DNA of 64,000 bases from Metabacillus litoralis (GTDB lineage: Bacteria > Bacillota > Bacilli > Bacillales > Bacillaceae): assembly GCF_020524045.1 (NCBI RefSeq), contig NZ_JAIVKL010000021.1:1-64000 (forward strand), read 5' to 3'. The number at the start of each line of letters is the position of its first letter. Positions within the stretch are counted from its first letter, which is position 1. The notes beneath the pieces were generated by a model. It ran no database searches. It was not told where the DNA came from and saw nothing but the letters and a program-made list of their open reading frames with translations. Shown here one piece after another: positions 45,652-54,990 of this stretch. The translations under genes and the position numbers were made by a program.

Positions 45652-45906
45652 GTGAAGTGCAAGTCCAGAAATTTTATGTCTTATTAAGTTAGCTGGTTAA
45701 TCTTTGGGCCTAAAACTTTCATAACAGAACTATCTAGATATATGATTTAGATTTCCTTTCTTCCTTATAATATATAAAAATGCTGCTAAGATTAATAACC
45801 TCAAAAAATACTATACGAGTAAAAGAAAGCAGATCGATATTTCTAGCTCTTTTCACTCTTTTTTATTTTGCTTTAAATAAGTCGCATCTAAATATTTTTT
45901 TAAAAA

Positions 45907-46069
45907 GGCTGTTTTCGCAAACTTTGTTGCTTTAACAACTTCAATGTAAACAGCACTATATAAAGCATAGTGGCATCTTTTCTTCATAGGATAGTACCTA
46001 TTTTGCCATAACAGCAATGTTTCCACTTCATAACTAAGTCAATTAGCAACAATCGTTCAGAAAAGAGCC
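45907..46069 (+). mobile_element. Miniature inverted-repeat element, copy 4 (163 bp)
   Basis: Left end GGCTGTTTTCGCAAACTTTG, right end CGTTCAGAAAAGAGCC. The exact 8-bp target duplication is TTTAAAAA (45899-45906 and 46070-46077). About 22 of the first 28 bases match between the two ends when the outer AAAs are included. It lies just upstream of the threonine ammonia-lyase gene. Confidence 0.9.
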
Positions 46070-46159
46070 TTTAAAAAAAGCCTTTAAGATTAATCATCAT
46101 ACTTCTATCTCTAATGGTGAATCCTATAGAAAAGAATGTAAATGTAGGAGGAGTCTTAG

Positions 46160-47380
46160 TTGAACTTAGATGATGTGTTAGCGGCTAGGGAAAAGTTCAA
46201 AGGAATTGTTCATACAACTCCACTTGATTATTCAAACACGTTTAGTAAAATTGCTGGAAATGAAGTACATTTAAAGCTGGAAAATCTTCAAAAGACAGGT
46301 TCTTTTAAAGTAAGAGGTTCGTATAATAAGTTAATTTCGTTAAGTAATGAAGATTTAGGTAAAGGTGTTGTCGCAGCTTCTGCAGGAAACCATGCCCAAG
46401 GTGTTGCTTATTCAAGCCAAACGTTAGGCATTCCTTGTACAATTGTGATGCCAAAAGGTGCGCCACTTAGCAAGGTACTAGCAACCAAGCAATATGGAGC
46501 AGAAGTTATATTAGAAGGCGCAGTTTTTGATGAAGCTTTAGCTTATGCGTTAGAGTATTGTCAACATGTTGGTGGTACGTTTATTCATGCATTCGATGAT
46601 CATGATGTAATTGTTGGTCAAGGCACAGTTGGTGTTGAAATAGTTGAACAACTTCCAGATGTTGATGCGATTATTTGTCCTGTTGGAGGAGGAGGGCTTA
46701 TCGCAGGAGTTGCTCTGGCAGTAAAACAAATGAACCCGAATATATCTGTTTATGGTGTTCAAACCCTCGCCTGTCCTAGTATGAAGCAGTCCTTGCTAGA
46801 AAAAAAACCCGTGATGATCGAAGCTACTCCAACGATGGCAGATGGCATTGCTGTAAAAAAACCAGGACAAAAAAACTTTGACATCATAAAAGAGTATGTT
46901 GATGACATTGTTTGTGTAGATGAAATGGAAATTGCTCGCACGATGTTAATGGTTTTGGAGAGAAGTAAGTTATTAGTAGAAGGATCTGGAGCGAGTTCAC
47001 TTGCAGCCTTACTTTATAAAAAATTAACATTGAAGGGAAAGAAAGTAACAGCTGTTTTAAGTGGTGGAAATGTAGATGTTCATTTTATTTCAAGAATTAT
47101 TGAACGTGGTCTCGTTGAAGCTGGAAGATATGCTCATTTTTCGATGACATTAAAAGATAAACCAGGTGAGCTTGAAAAGGTATTGAGCACAATTACTGAT
47201 TTAAATGCTAATATTCAGGATGTAAATCTCAAGCATGTTGGTAGACACATCTATCCAGGGTTTGCACAAGTTGAAATATCTGTTGAAACAAAAAACAACG
47301 AACATATCGAAGAGCTACATAAAGTATTGAAAAGCAAAGGATATAATATACAGTTGGTTGAAAGACTTTATGAACAATAA
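46160..47380 (+). CDS. ilvA: Threonine ammonia-lyase with C-terminal ACT domain
   Basis: It deaminates threonine to 2-oxobutanoate (isoleucine synthesis or threonine breakdown). 406 aa, the medium form with one ACT domain. PLP lysine K50 is in GSFKVRG, the phosphate-binding loop is VGGGGLIAGVA, and the C-terminal SGGNVD precedes an ACT domain (about residues 325-405, FSMTLKDKPGELEKVLSTIT). TTG start after AGGAGGAG. It lies outside any ilv operon, so a catabolic (TdcB-like) role is possible. Confidence 0.92.
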   Translation: MNLDDVLAAREKFKGIVHTTPLDYSNTFSKIAGNEVHLKLENLQKTGSFKVRGSYNKLISLSNEDLGKGVVAASAGNHAQGVAYSSQTLGIPCTIVMPKGAPLSKVLATKQYGAEVILEGAVFDEALAYALEYCQHVGGTFIHAFDDHDVIVGQGTVGVEIVEQLPDVDAIICPVGGGGLIAGVALAVKQMNPNISVYGVQTLACPSMKQSLLEKKPVMIEATPTMADGIAVKKPGQKNFDIIKEYVDDIVCVDEMEIARTMLMVLERSKLLVEGSGASSLAALLYKKLTLKGKKVTAVLSGGNVDVHFISRIIERGLVEAGRYAHFSMTLKDKPGELEKVLSTITDLNANIQDVNLKHVGRHIYPGFAQVEISVETKNNEHIEELHKVLKSKGYNIQLVERLYEQ

Positions 47381-47487
47381 GTTTATAAAACTAATCTATT
47401 AAAGCAGTATTGTAATTAGAAAAACGTCAGTAACTATTAAAAACTTGCTCTGTTTTCGAGTACAAAATACGAAATAACATACCAATT

Positions 47488-47522
47488 AACATACCAAATC
47501 GTATAAGGTTTGGTATGTTTTT
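47488..47522. terminator. Rho-independent terminator after the threonine ammonia-lyase gene
   Basis: A perfect 11-bp stem, AACATACCAAA / TTTGGTATGTT, with a T-run. Confidence 0.88.
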
Positions 47523-47670
47523 ATTACTTGTCAAATCAATGATTATCGTTTTTTACCACTTGAGTTATTATACGAAATCGCAAGGATTATTTAATTAGAG
47601 ACTTCTAAAAAAGGGTTTTCTTTATGGATAAGAGAAATAAATGTTTATAAATGATGTGGAGGAGAGTTAT

Positions 47671-48117
47671 TTGATACGAGCTGCAACATTATTAGACATC
47701 TCTGCAATAACACTACTTAAACAAAAAATGTTTAAAGAAGTCGGTATGGTACACCTTCTTAGGAGTGATTTTATTCAAGTTGTTGAAAAAACATATAAAG
47801 AATTGTATGAAGCAGAAAAGGCTATCCATTTCGTCATTGAAAAAGAGAATTCAATTGTTGCGTGTGCTGGGGCATTTATTAAAGAAGATGTTCCATATTG
47901 TTTTTATAAGGAAGAACAATATGGATTTATTGGTGATGTATATGTAGAGCCTTTGTTTAGAAACCAAGGTTATGCAAAAAAGTTAACAAACGAAGTGTTA
48001 GATTGGTTTTCTAAAAAAGAAATCAATACCATTCGTTTACTAGCCAGTGATAATGCAAGAAAACTATACAAATCAATAGGATTTAAAGAAACAGATCAGA
48101 TGATTTTACATAAATAA
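47671..48117 (+). CDS. GNAT family N-acetyltransferase (148 aa)
   Basis: The TTG at 47671, 6 bases after GGAGGAG, gives the usual GNAT start IRAATLLDISAITLL. The core is IVACAGAFIKED, GFIGDVYVEPLFRNQGYAKKL and the end LASDNARKLYKSIGF. Acceptor unknown. Confidence 0.88.
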   Translation: MIRAATLLDISAITLLKQKMFKEVGMVHLLRSDFIQVVEKTYKELYEAEKAIHFVIEKENSIVACAGAFIKEDVPYCFYKEEQYGFIGDVYVEPLFRNQGYAKKLTNEVLDWFSKKEINTIRLLASDNARKLYKSIGFKETDQMILHK

Positions 48118-48131
48118 ATAGATTTGTTGTT

Positions 48132-48154
48132 CCACAATCTAGGCCAGATTGTGG
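48132..48154. other. Perfect hairpin CCACAATCT / AGATTGTGG
   Basis: A 9-bp stem with a 5-base loop just after the GNAT gene and with no T-run. It is related in sequence to the CCACAAT...ATTGTGG hairpin at 50271-50290. Confidence 0.5.
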
Positions 48155-48361
48155 AGTAACTTTGTTATTACGTAGTAGACTCTTACTGTGCAGTAAATTA
48201 TTTCTTTTTTCATGGAGAAATTGACCAAATCACAACCATATTCTGGTATGATTTCAATATGTATAATAGTGGAATTGTGAAATGTTGATCTTAAACTAAA
48301 GAAGTAGGTTTATGTAGTAAGGATGTTGAACTTTTTTATTATATTATTAGGAGGGATTTTT

Positions 48362-48580
48362 TTGAAAGAAACTATTGACACTAATGAGTTTGAGAATACG
48401 ATAGATGCCGTTAACCATCTTACAGAAGATGATGCTAAATCATTGTTAAGATTAATCTATGGATTTGTTAACACTGCTATGACGGGAAATGGTGGAGATA
48501 CAGCGAAATTAGAGATTTTAGATAAGGTTTCTGATATTTATAAACGTATTCCTGATTTAAACGAGTTAAGAAAAAAATAA
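48362..48580 (+). CDS. Small hypothetical protein (72 aa)
   Basis: The TTG at 48362 lies about 8 bases after AGGAGGG, so the longer frame from 48323 is rejected. A short, soluble, helical protein (NTIDAVNHLTEDDAKSLLRL and KLEILDKVSDIYKRI). Not recognised. Confidence 0.6.
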   Translation: MKETIDTNEFENTIDAVNHLTEDDAKSLLRLIYGFVNTAMTGNGGDTAKLEILDKVSDIYKRIPDLNELRKK

Positions 48581-48700
48581 CAGTACTAAAAAACTGATTA
48601 TTGTTTAGGTATTGTGAATAAATGTACTTATAGTAACGGGTGCTTATCTTAAATATGGTGTTGTCTTCGTGATACCTCTTATTGTGTCAATGAAAGATTA

Positions 48701-49231
48701 GTGGAAAAATCAACTGAGGGAGTGGTGGCGATAAAGAACACTTTTTATTACACCTATCCAATATTAGGCTTTTTGAAACAAAAAATAAAAAGAGAGAATG
48801 GTAAAATAATATTAACAGTTAAACCGAAGATAAAATTCAATCCTCATTATCACTTTTATAGGGGTTCAGAATTACTTTATAAAGCAACCTTGAGAAAATC
48901 TAATGTACTAAGGTTTAAGTTTGAAATTGAAGATTCAAAGGAAACTCATGTAGCAACAATCGATGAAGTTCCTATTTATAAAAGAAGTTCCATTTTTAAG
49001 GAATATTCTATTAGAATTAAAAATGAAGGATTTAGTGTTCAATTTATAATTGTAGACAAGTCTTTTGCAGTAAAGGATTCTGAACACAAAGTTGTTATTC
49101 AGGGAAAATATTTATCATCATTTATAGGAAGTTTAATGAATTTTAAAAGGTATAAAATCGATGTGCTTGATAGTATAATTCCAGATGAACTTTGGATGGC
49201 AATTGTGGCTGGAATCTTTATTCTTGAGTAA
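48701..49231 (+). CDS. Tubby-C-terminal-like / LURP-like domain protein (176 aa)
   Basis: A chain of short beta strands (NGKIILTVKPKIKFN, LLYKATLRKSNVLRFKFEI, YKIDVLDSIIPDELWMAIVAG) matches the beta-barrel with a buried C-terminal helix seen in tubby-C-terminal-like proteins. The C-terminal hydrophobic helix is the barrel core. The start GTG at 48701 lacks a strong site, so the N-terminus is uncertain. Role unknown. Confidence 0.65.
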   Translation: MEKSTEGVVAIKNTFYYTYPILGFLKQKIKRENGKIILTVKPKIKFNPHYHFYRGSELLYKATLRKSNVLRFKFEIEDSKETHVATIDEVPIYKRSSIFKEYSIRIKNEGFSVQFIIVDKSFAVKDSEHKVVIQGKYLSSFIGSLMNFKRYKIDVLDSIIPDELWMAIVAGIFILE

Positions 49232-49281
49232 GCATTAAAGAGCCTTATTGTGTTAACGGGTGCTTATGTTGAAGAATCTTA

Positions 49282-49385
49282 ACTGAATCACTTGTTGCAC
49301 AGTACAAATATACTATGCAACAGAATACTGATCTTCAGCAATCGATGCGCCTTTGTTTAATAAATAGGAAGGCGTTTTTGTTGTG
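49282..49385 (+). repeat. Composite intergenic repeat ending in a terminator
   Basis: TTGCACAGTACAAATATACT with a reversed TATGCAACAG, then GATCTTCAGCAATCGATGCGCC, then a hairpin CGCCTTT / AGGCG with TTTTTG. The components also appear at 15574-15680 and 50228-50300. Confidence 0.55.
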
Positions 49386-49530
49386 GTATCGACGCATACT
49401 GTGCAGCAACGATTGAAATAATTTCGTAAAATAAGAACCGTAATCTGTTATTTTTTGGTATGGTTATAATATGAAGATTTCTGATATTATGGAGGTTTTC
49501 ACTTAAACTAAGCGTGGGGGGATAAAAAGT

Positions 49531-50028
49531 ATGGAAAAATTGGGGACGCTATACTTTTTATGTGGAAAAATGGGCGCAGGAAAATCAACTAAATCAAAAC
49601 AATTGGCGATGGATAAACATGCGGTACTATTGTCTGAGGACGAATGGCTTTCATCTCTTTATCCCAATCAGATTGCATCATTTGAGGACTATATAAAATT
49701 CTCAGCGCAGCTCAAGCCGTTGGTGAAAAAGCATGTCCAAAACATATTAAGTGTTGGTACAGATGTAGTGATGGATTTTCCAGCTAATACTCAAAAACTG
49801 CGAAATTGGTTTTTGGATCTTGCGTCAGAGGTCAACGCAAGCCATCAACTAATTTTCCTTAATCTAAGTAACGAGCAATGCTTACGACAAATTGCGCAAA
49901 GGCGTAATGAACAACCCGAAAGAGAAAGTTTTGACACGGAAGCGGTGTTTATTCATGTTACTAAATTTTTTGAAGCACCAGAAGCATCCGAGGGTTTAAA
50001 TATTTTGGAGTTTAGCATAAATGAATAA
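49531..50028 (+). CDS. P-loop kinase-like ATPase (165 aa)
   Basis: The Walker A motif CGKMGAGKST is at residues 11-20. A later VVMDFPANTQKLRNWF and RRNEQPERESFDTEAV follow the pattern of small AAA/zeta-toxin-like or gluconate-kinase-like proteins. It is probably a small-molecule kinase. The site before the ATG is GTGGGGGG. Confidence 0.82.
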   Translation: MEKLGTLYFLCGKMGAGKSTKSKQLAMDKHAVLLSEDEWLSSLYPNQIASFEDYIKFSAQLKPLVKKHVQNILSVGTDVVMDFPANTQKLRNWFLDLASEVNASHQLIFLNLSNEQCLRQIAQRRNEQPERESFDTEAVFIHVTKFFEAPEASEGLNILEFSINE

Positions 50029-50051
50029 AAATGAGTTAATAATTCGTGTGT

Positions 50052-50085
50052 ATAGAGTACCTTCTGTTACTGGAAGGTACTCTAT
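50052..50085. terminator. Perfect 13-bp hairpin after the kinase gene
   Basis: ATAGAGTACCTTC pairs exactly with GAAGGTACTCTAT around an 8-base loop, 25 bases after the stop. It lacks a T-run, so it may act as an RNA-stabilising hairpin rather than a terminator. Confidence 0.55.
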
Positions 50086-50227
50086 ATCATATAAAATGAA
50101 ATGTGAGTATGAAAAGTTTCAAATGTATATATCTTAAAATCGATGTAACTTTGTGAAGTGTACACTTAAACAAATGGTAGCGTATGTTGAAGAAGAAAAG
50201 TTGAAAAACAACAAAGCCATTTATATT

Positions 50228-50300
50228 TATTGCACAGTACAAGGATATTTTGAATTTATGATCTTCCACAATAGAAGCGCGATTGTGGAATAAGAACAGT
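50228..50300 (+). repeat. Composite intergenic repeat
   Basis: TTGCACAGTACAAGGATATT then GATCTTCCACAATAGAAGCG with the hairpin CCACAAT / ATTGTGG. It is a member of the same dispersed family as the units at 15574 and 49282. Confidence 0.5.
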
Positions 50301-50381
50301 TGCTATTTCACTAACGTGGCAGAAGAGTGGAAGAAGCATAATGAATTTTAAGTTAAGAATAAGTATCTAAGGAGGATAAAA

Positions 50382-50897
50382 ATGAAAAAACGAATTCATA
50401 TATTGGGAGCTTCAGGGTCTGGTACTTCAACACTTGGTTCTTCATTATCAAAGGTTTTACCTCATACATATCTTGATACCGATGATTATTTTTGGACAAT
50501 TAAATTCACTAAACAAAGGGAAGTACCTGAAAGAATAAGTATGCTTGAAGAAGATTTATCACTTTATGAAAACTATATTCTTTCTGGTGCAGTGTGTGGT
50601 TGGGGTGATAACGTTAAAAGTTATTTTGACCTTGTAATATTCCTTTGGATTCCACAAGATATAAGGCTTGAAAGGTTACAGCAGAGAGAATTTCAGCGTT
50701 ATGGAAATGAAATATTAGCTGGTGGTAGTAAATATGTTCAATCGAAAACATTTTTAGAGTGGGCATCTTTATATGATAGTGCGGGATTAGAAGTTAGAAG
50801 TAAATCTTTACACGAACATTGGATGGCAGACTTACCTTGTCCAATATTAAAAATTGAAGGTGGTTATTCAGTCAAAGAAAGAGTTGATATTGGATAG
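50382..50897 (+). CDS. Adenylate-kinase-like P-loop protein (171 aa)
   Basis: Walker A GASGSGTST at residues 9-17 and TYLDTDDYFW near 29-38, then YENYILSGAVCGWGD and FDLVIFLWIPQDIRLERL, follow the nucleotide-kinase-like family of topology-modulation (FlaR-type) proteins. The exact substrate is unknown. AAGGAGGA precedes the ATG. Confidence 0.82.
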   Translation: MKKRIHILGASGSGTSTLGSSLSKVLPHTYLDTDDYFWTIKFTKQREVPERISMLEEDLSLYENYILSGAVCGWGDNVKSYFDLVIFLWIPQDIRLERLQQREFQRYGNEILAGGSKYVQSKTFLEWASLYDSAGLEVRSKSLHEHWMADLPCPILKIEGGYSVKERVDIG

Positions 50898-50975
50898 ATT
50901 ATCTAAATGCTAATTGAACTGAGGGTGCTATAGTTGAAGTAGGCATAAATATAAATGCAAAATATATTAGTTATC

Positions 50976-51005
50976 ACTGAGTTTATCGAACTGGGTTATT
51001 TTTTT
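50976..51005 (+). terminator. Terminator after the kinase-like gene
   Basis: ACTGAGTT pairs with AACTGGGT (one mismatch), followed by a run of about eight T residues. Between here and 51411 there is only a small CGCTG / CAGCG hairpin at about 51021-51036 and no gene with a site. Confidence 0.6.
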
Positions 51006-51411
51006 GTAAATAAAAAGCGCTGCATTATACAGCGTATTTCATATACATTTTCACTTACAATTTAGTACGCAAAATAGAGTTTTTCGATAGGCAGTGGAAC
51101 CAGTTAGTTATATTGTGCTCTTTTTCTTAAGGCAAGAAATATGTAATTAATTATGTTAAAATTAGGAAGTAAGAAGACTAAAAATAATTTAGGTTATGAG
51201 GTGGAGGTAGCTCTGAAATTCAGATTATTAACTTCTCGAATTTTAATTATTTTATTTGAAGATGGAACAAGACTTAAAGACGAAACCATTCGTTTGGACA
51301 CTTCCAGTTAGCCGCTCTAGATTTTTCGGATACCAACCAGTCAACAAGTTCATATTGGATAATTTCTTAAATAACTGGCTGCGTATATTAGGTAGAAGGG
51401 AGCGGTCCATC

Positions 51412-52098
51412 ATGAGAATCAATAAATTTATTAGTAATAGGGGTTTTTGTTCTAGACGTGAGGCCGCACGAGTTATTGAAGCAAATAGAGTAACGATAAA
51501 TGGAATTCCCGCTAAGCATATAGATCAAGTAAATGAAGGTGACCTCGTGCTTATAGATGGAGAATCTATTAAAGATAAAGATTTAGTATATATCGCTATG
51601 AATAAACCGGTTGGGATAACTTGCACAGCTGCAAAACATGTGGAAAACAACATTATGGAATTTATAAATTATCCTGAGCACATTTTTCCGGTAGGTCGGT
51701 TAGATAAAGACTCACAAGGATTAATATTACTAACCAATGATGGAGATATTGTAAATAAGATTTTACGTTCAGAGCATAATCATGAAAAAGAATATATTGT
51801 CACGGTAGACAAGCTGATAACAGATTTATTTATACGTCGAATGTCTGAAGGCGTTGAAATTTTAAATACGATTACAAAGCCATGTAAGGTACAACGAATA
51901 GGTGATTGTGTGTTTCGAATTGTTTTATCACAAGGGCTCAATCGACAAATCCGAAGAATGTCTAAAGCTCATGGGTATTATGTCGAGCAACTAGAGCGGA
52001 TTCGAATTATGAACATAGAGTTAAACGATTTACCTATAGGGGAATGGCGTGAGCTAACAGAGCAAGAAAGGGTTGAGCTGTTTAAAGAGCTGGGGTAA
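51412..52098 (+). CDS. rluF: 23S rRNA pseudouridine synthase RluF
   Basis: It converts a uridine in 23S rRNA (U2604 in E. coli) to pseudouridine. An N-terminal S4-like RNA-binding domain (RINKFISNRGFCSRREAARV) is followed by the catalytic domain with GRLDKDSQGLILLTNDG, where Asp is the nucleophile. The end LSQGLNRQIRRMSKAHGYYV is also diagnostic. The ATG at 51412 matches the family start and has GAAGGGAG upstream. The frame is open another 52 codons back to 51256 but without homology. Confidence 0.92.
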   Translation: MRINKFISNRGFCSRREAARVIEANRVTINGIPAKHIDQVNEGDLVLIDGESIKDKDLVYIAMNKPVGITCTAAKHVENNIMEFINYPEHIFPVGRLDKDSQGLILLTNDGDIVNKILRSEHNHEKEYIVTVDKLITDLFIRRMSEGVEILNTITKPCKVQRIGDCVFRIVLSQGLNRQIRRMSKAHGYYVEQLERIRIMNIELNDLPIGEWRELTEQERVELFKELG

Positions 52099-52312
52099 GA
52101 GTGGACTTGTGGCTAATAGAAGGATTTCTTTTCCTCATGTGACCAACGAAACAGAGACTTCATAAAACGTATCCTACTTGCAAGGTTTGAGGGTTTTAGT
52201 TGTTCACTAGATTTAGATAGTTAGCATTTTAATTGTTCGGTCGTATGTTTACAAATCTCTATGTCATTAAAACAACGAATAAGAAGTGTTGCTTGAAGTT
52301 GGTAGGCTTTTA

Positions 52313-52517
52313 ATGTATGAGGTGAAAATCCCTCGATCTTTTGATTCTGTTGAAACGGCGGCTGCCTTCCCATACTCTGGTCGAGTAGTTTCTGAGATGA
52401 ATAACGAAATGCTTAAAGAGAAAGTCTTGTTTTATCGTATTAACAATAACTTAATAGAAGTGGTTCGAATCATTCACAATGCTAGGAATTTTAAAGATAT
52501 AAACAACAAACATCATG
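52313..52517 (+). pseudogene. Remnant of a RelE/ParE-type toxin gene
   Basis: The segment FDSVETAAAFPYSGRVVSE, NNEMLKEKV, then VVRIIHNARNFKDI is the C-terminal half of a ParE-like toxin. The front half and the conserved Tyr-Arg-Ile-x-Tyr strand are missing or shortened. There is no start with a ribosome-binding site and no antitoxin next to it. A non-functional fragment. Confidence 0.6.
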
Positions 52518-52722
52518 GCTTAGGAGAGATAAAGGCTGTGATGTTATTTTTTTTGTAATTCATGAGAACATGTGAAGGAATTAACTTAAATTAACGGGTG
52601 CATTTTTACAACAAGGGATGCCTTTTTCTATGTATATAAAACGTGAATAATGTTAAATGGAAGGAAGAAGGTATATAAAAAGAGAATAATTTGTATATCA
52701 GAAATTGGAAGGAGTTTATAAA

Positions 52723-53142
52723 ATGGGTGAGAAATTATTGAGGGTTGGAACGACTTATATTCCAGTAACAAACGTACAGTTTTCATCTGAATGGTATGTA
52801 AATAAAATAGGTGCAGAGTTATCTTATAAAGATGAAGACAAAGCGATTTTAAACCTTGCAAATCAAAGTGTTTTTCTTGAGAAGTCAATTGAAAGTCAAA
52901 GTTCTAATTTTATTGATTTTTATGGTGGTGAACGTTTTTCTTTAACATTTGAAGTAAATGGTTTAGAGGCATTGGAAGCACTACATAAGGATTTTATAAA
53001 TAATGAGATAAGAGTTGGAGATATTGAAAACAGAGGACACGCTGGAAGGAATTTTATTTTTTATGATTTAGATGGTAATAAATTTGATGTATGGAGTGAA
53101 CTTAGTCCTATCTTCAAAGAGAAATATTTAATCTCAAAATAA
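52723..53142 (+). CDS. VOC family protein (139 aa)
   Basis: The ATG at 52723 follows GGAAGGAG. It has the paired VOC units VGTTYIPVTNVQFSSEWYV and FSLTFEVNGLEALEALH, ending with NFIFYDLDGNKFDVWSE. Paralogue-like to the VOC protein at 43158. Substrate unknown. Confidence 0.88.
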   Translation: MGEKLLRVGTTYIPVTNVQFSSEWYVNKIGAELSYKDEDKAILNLANQSVFLEKSIESQSSNFIDFYGGERFSLTFEVNGLEALEALHKDFINNEIRVGDIENRGHAGRNFIFYDLDGNKFDVWSELSPIFKEKYLISK

Positions 53143-53388
53143 AATCAAGATTTACTTTATTGTTAAACTAACGGATGCAGTTTTTATAAAAATATCTTAA
53201 TTAACAAACTAATAAAGGTGTGATTATGAAAAGTGAAACAGCAGAAAACTGAATCTTTTTCATACTTCTTCCCCTGGCTATATTAAATTTTTATAATTGT
53301 ACATATTGTAATATTTTTCAAAATATTATATCATGTTCTTACTTAATTTAATATATTTGTAAAATAAATACAGGGAGAATTAGTAGGG

Positions 53389-53922
53389 ATGTGTATAAAA
53401 ATGAAGAAAGAGCTATTTTTAATAATTCCAGTTCTTATCGTTTCATTTGCTACCACAGCTATAGTATTGGGATATGAAAATAAAAGTGATAAAGATGAAT
53501 TGCTTCAACATTATGAAGGTTATATGAACAAACAACACACTGAAAGTATCGAAATTCATCCAGAAGAAGACTACCTTTACTCAATGTATCAAACACAAGA
53601 TGACAATAAGATTGGGGTTTTAGAATACTCACTTAATAATACATCATCTAATGAGATCGCGAATAATGAAGATATCGTTTTAATACCTTTGAATGGTGAA
53701 CAAAATAACTACATGGGGATCAAATTTAATAAATCTGCAAGTGATATCAAACACATTGAGATAACTGTAAATAACGAAGTTCAAGAGTATATAATTAATC
53801 AAGAGGAAGATAATTCTTATACTGATACTTTTTTAATTCCAGTAGACTTTGATCCAAATAATATAAGTAAAATTGTTACATTTGATAAAAAAAGCAATCA
53901 AGTTACTTCTCTTGATAGATAA
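53389..53922 (+). CDS. Secreted or membrane-anchored hypothetical protein (177 aa)
   Basis: An N-terminal basic pair and a hydrophobic helix (about residues 8-30) act as signal or anchor, followed by an acidic outside domain (DELLQHYEGYMNKQH, ISKIVTFDKKSNQ). The start could be the ATG at 53389 or 53401. Not recognised. The following 53923-54283 stretch holds a fragment and a terminator only. Confidence 0.6.
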   Translation: MCIKMKKELFLIIPVLIVSFATTAIVLGYENKSDKDELLQHYEGYMNKQHTESIEIHPEEDYLYSMYQTQDDNKIGVLEYSLNNTSSNEIANNEDIVLIPLNGEQNNYMGIKFNKSASDIKHIEITVNNEVQEYIINQEEDNSYTDTFLIPVDFDPNNISKIVTFDKKSNQVTSLDR

Positions 53923-54012
53923 ACTAATTAATCAGCCTTTTTTATTAAAAACTAAACAATCCGACATGTAATCGATTAAAAAGCAATCCGATGTAGTACA
54001 AAGATTAGGTAA

Positions 54013-54099
54013 TATAACGACAAAATAAATCAAGTAGAAGAAACAGATTATGATGACTTATACGAATATTTAATTGATGTTGGACTTAAACAAGGTTAA
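54013..54099 (+). pseudogene. Tail fragment of a lost gene
   Basis: An open run of 28 codons ends in ETDYDDLYEYLIDVGLKQG and TAA. It has no start codon. It resembles the end of a real protein whose front is absent. Confidence 0.3.
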
Positions 54100-54126
54100 C
54101 CTACAACGCTATAATACTAACGGTGA

Positions 54127-54156
54127 GCATTTCTTCAAGAAGGAGAAGTGCTTTTT
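54127..54156 (+). terminator. Terminator-like hairpin
   Basis: GCATTTCTTC pairs with GAAGGAGAAGTGC (one bulge), followed by TTTTT. It has the same design as 38933-38964. Confidence 0.6.
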
Positions 54157-54283
54157 ATGTGTAAATGATTAAGTTAACGGTGCAGGTTAGAGGCGTAACA
54201 GTTAATATAAAGAAAGGAATACAGCTCCCTAAATCGAACTAATTAACAGATTAAAATTGTATAATGATTGGGTGATTAAAAAA

Positions 54284-54871
54284 ATGAAGTATACTTGTCC
54301 TTGTTGTGGATATAAAACACTAGATGAAGAACCACCTGGAACCTACGATATTTGTAGTATATGTTTTTGGGAAGATGATGGTGTTCAATTTGGTGATCCA
54401 GACTATGAAGGGGGAGCCAATATTCCATCCTTAAGAGCTGCTCAAAAAAACTTCTTAGAATACGGTGCTTGTGAAGAACGGTGTATTGAGTTTGTAAGGA
54501 AACCAAATGAGGAAGATGAATATTGTGGTCCTATGGATTTATCTAAAATTATGAGAATGCCAATAAAAGAAACAATACTTATTTTCAAAGCATTCAATAT
54601 TCCATTGATAAATATCTTGGATTTATATCTTGGTCTTATAAAAATAGATAATTCAAATTTCGTTTACTCCTCCGAACAACTTGAAGAAATACTGCCAATC
54701 GATGAGTGCAATGAATATAGTCATTTGATGTTAAGGAATGTAGAAGGGTACGAACATGCGATTTTTAATGAGATTCGTATTTTAAGTGGTAATGAGTCTC
54801 AAAGGAGGATTAGAAAAATCAGAGATAAATTCATGGTTAATTTATATGAGAAATATAAGGGTTTATTATAA
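54284..54871 (+). CDS. CPCC-family cysteine-rich protein with extra C-terminal domain (195 aa)
   Basis: The N-terminal 80 residues match the Cys_rich_CPCC family: YTCPCCGYKTLDEEPPGTYD, ICSICFWEDDG and DPDYEGGANIPSLRAAQKNF. Its paired cysteines likely bind zinc. About 110 helical residues of unknown type follow (IKETILIFKAFNIPLINILD), making it longer than the usual CPCC protein. The ATG at 54284 follows GGGTGAT. Confidence 0.8.
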   Translation: MKYTCPCCGYKTLDEEPPGTYDICSICFWEDDGVQFGDPDYEGGANIPSLRAAQKNFLEYGACEERCIEFVRKPNEEDEYCGPMDLSKIMRMPIKETILIFKAFNIPLINILDLYLGLIKIDNSNFVYSSEQLEEILPIDECNEYSHLMLRNVEGYEHAIFNEIRILSGNESQRRIRKIRDKFMVNLYEKYKGLL

Positions 54872-54990
54872 AAAAGCTATTATTCTTATTGAAGTAACGG
54901 ATGCAAGCATTCAATAAGAACAGTCGCTTTTTCAATAACGCGGCAGGTATTTGGAACAAACAGAAAAGCATGTAACAACAAGGTAAAGGT

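Noticed and set aside
45652-46159. T-box leader for the threonine ammonia-lyase gene
   Set aside because: No T-box core sequence or terminator/antiterminator pair is seen; most of the stretch is a mobile element.
51256-51411. Longer N-terminus for RluF
   Set aside because: The extra 52 codons have no family match, and the ATG at 51412 has both the family start and a site.
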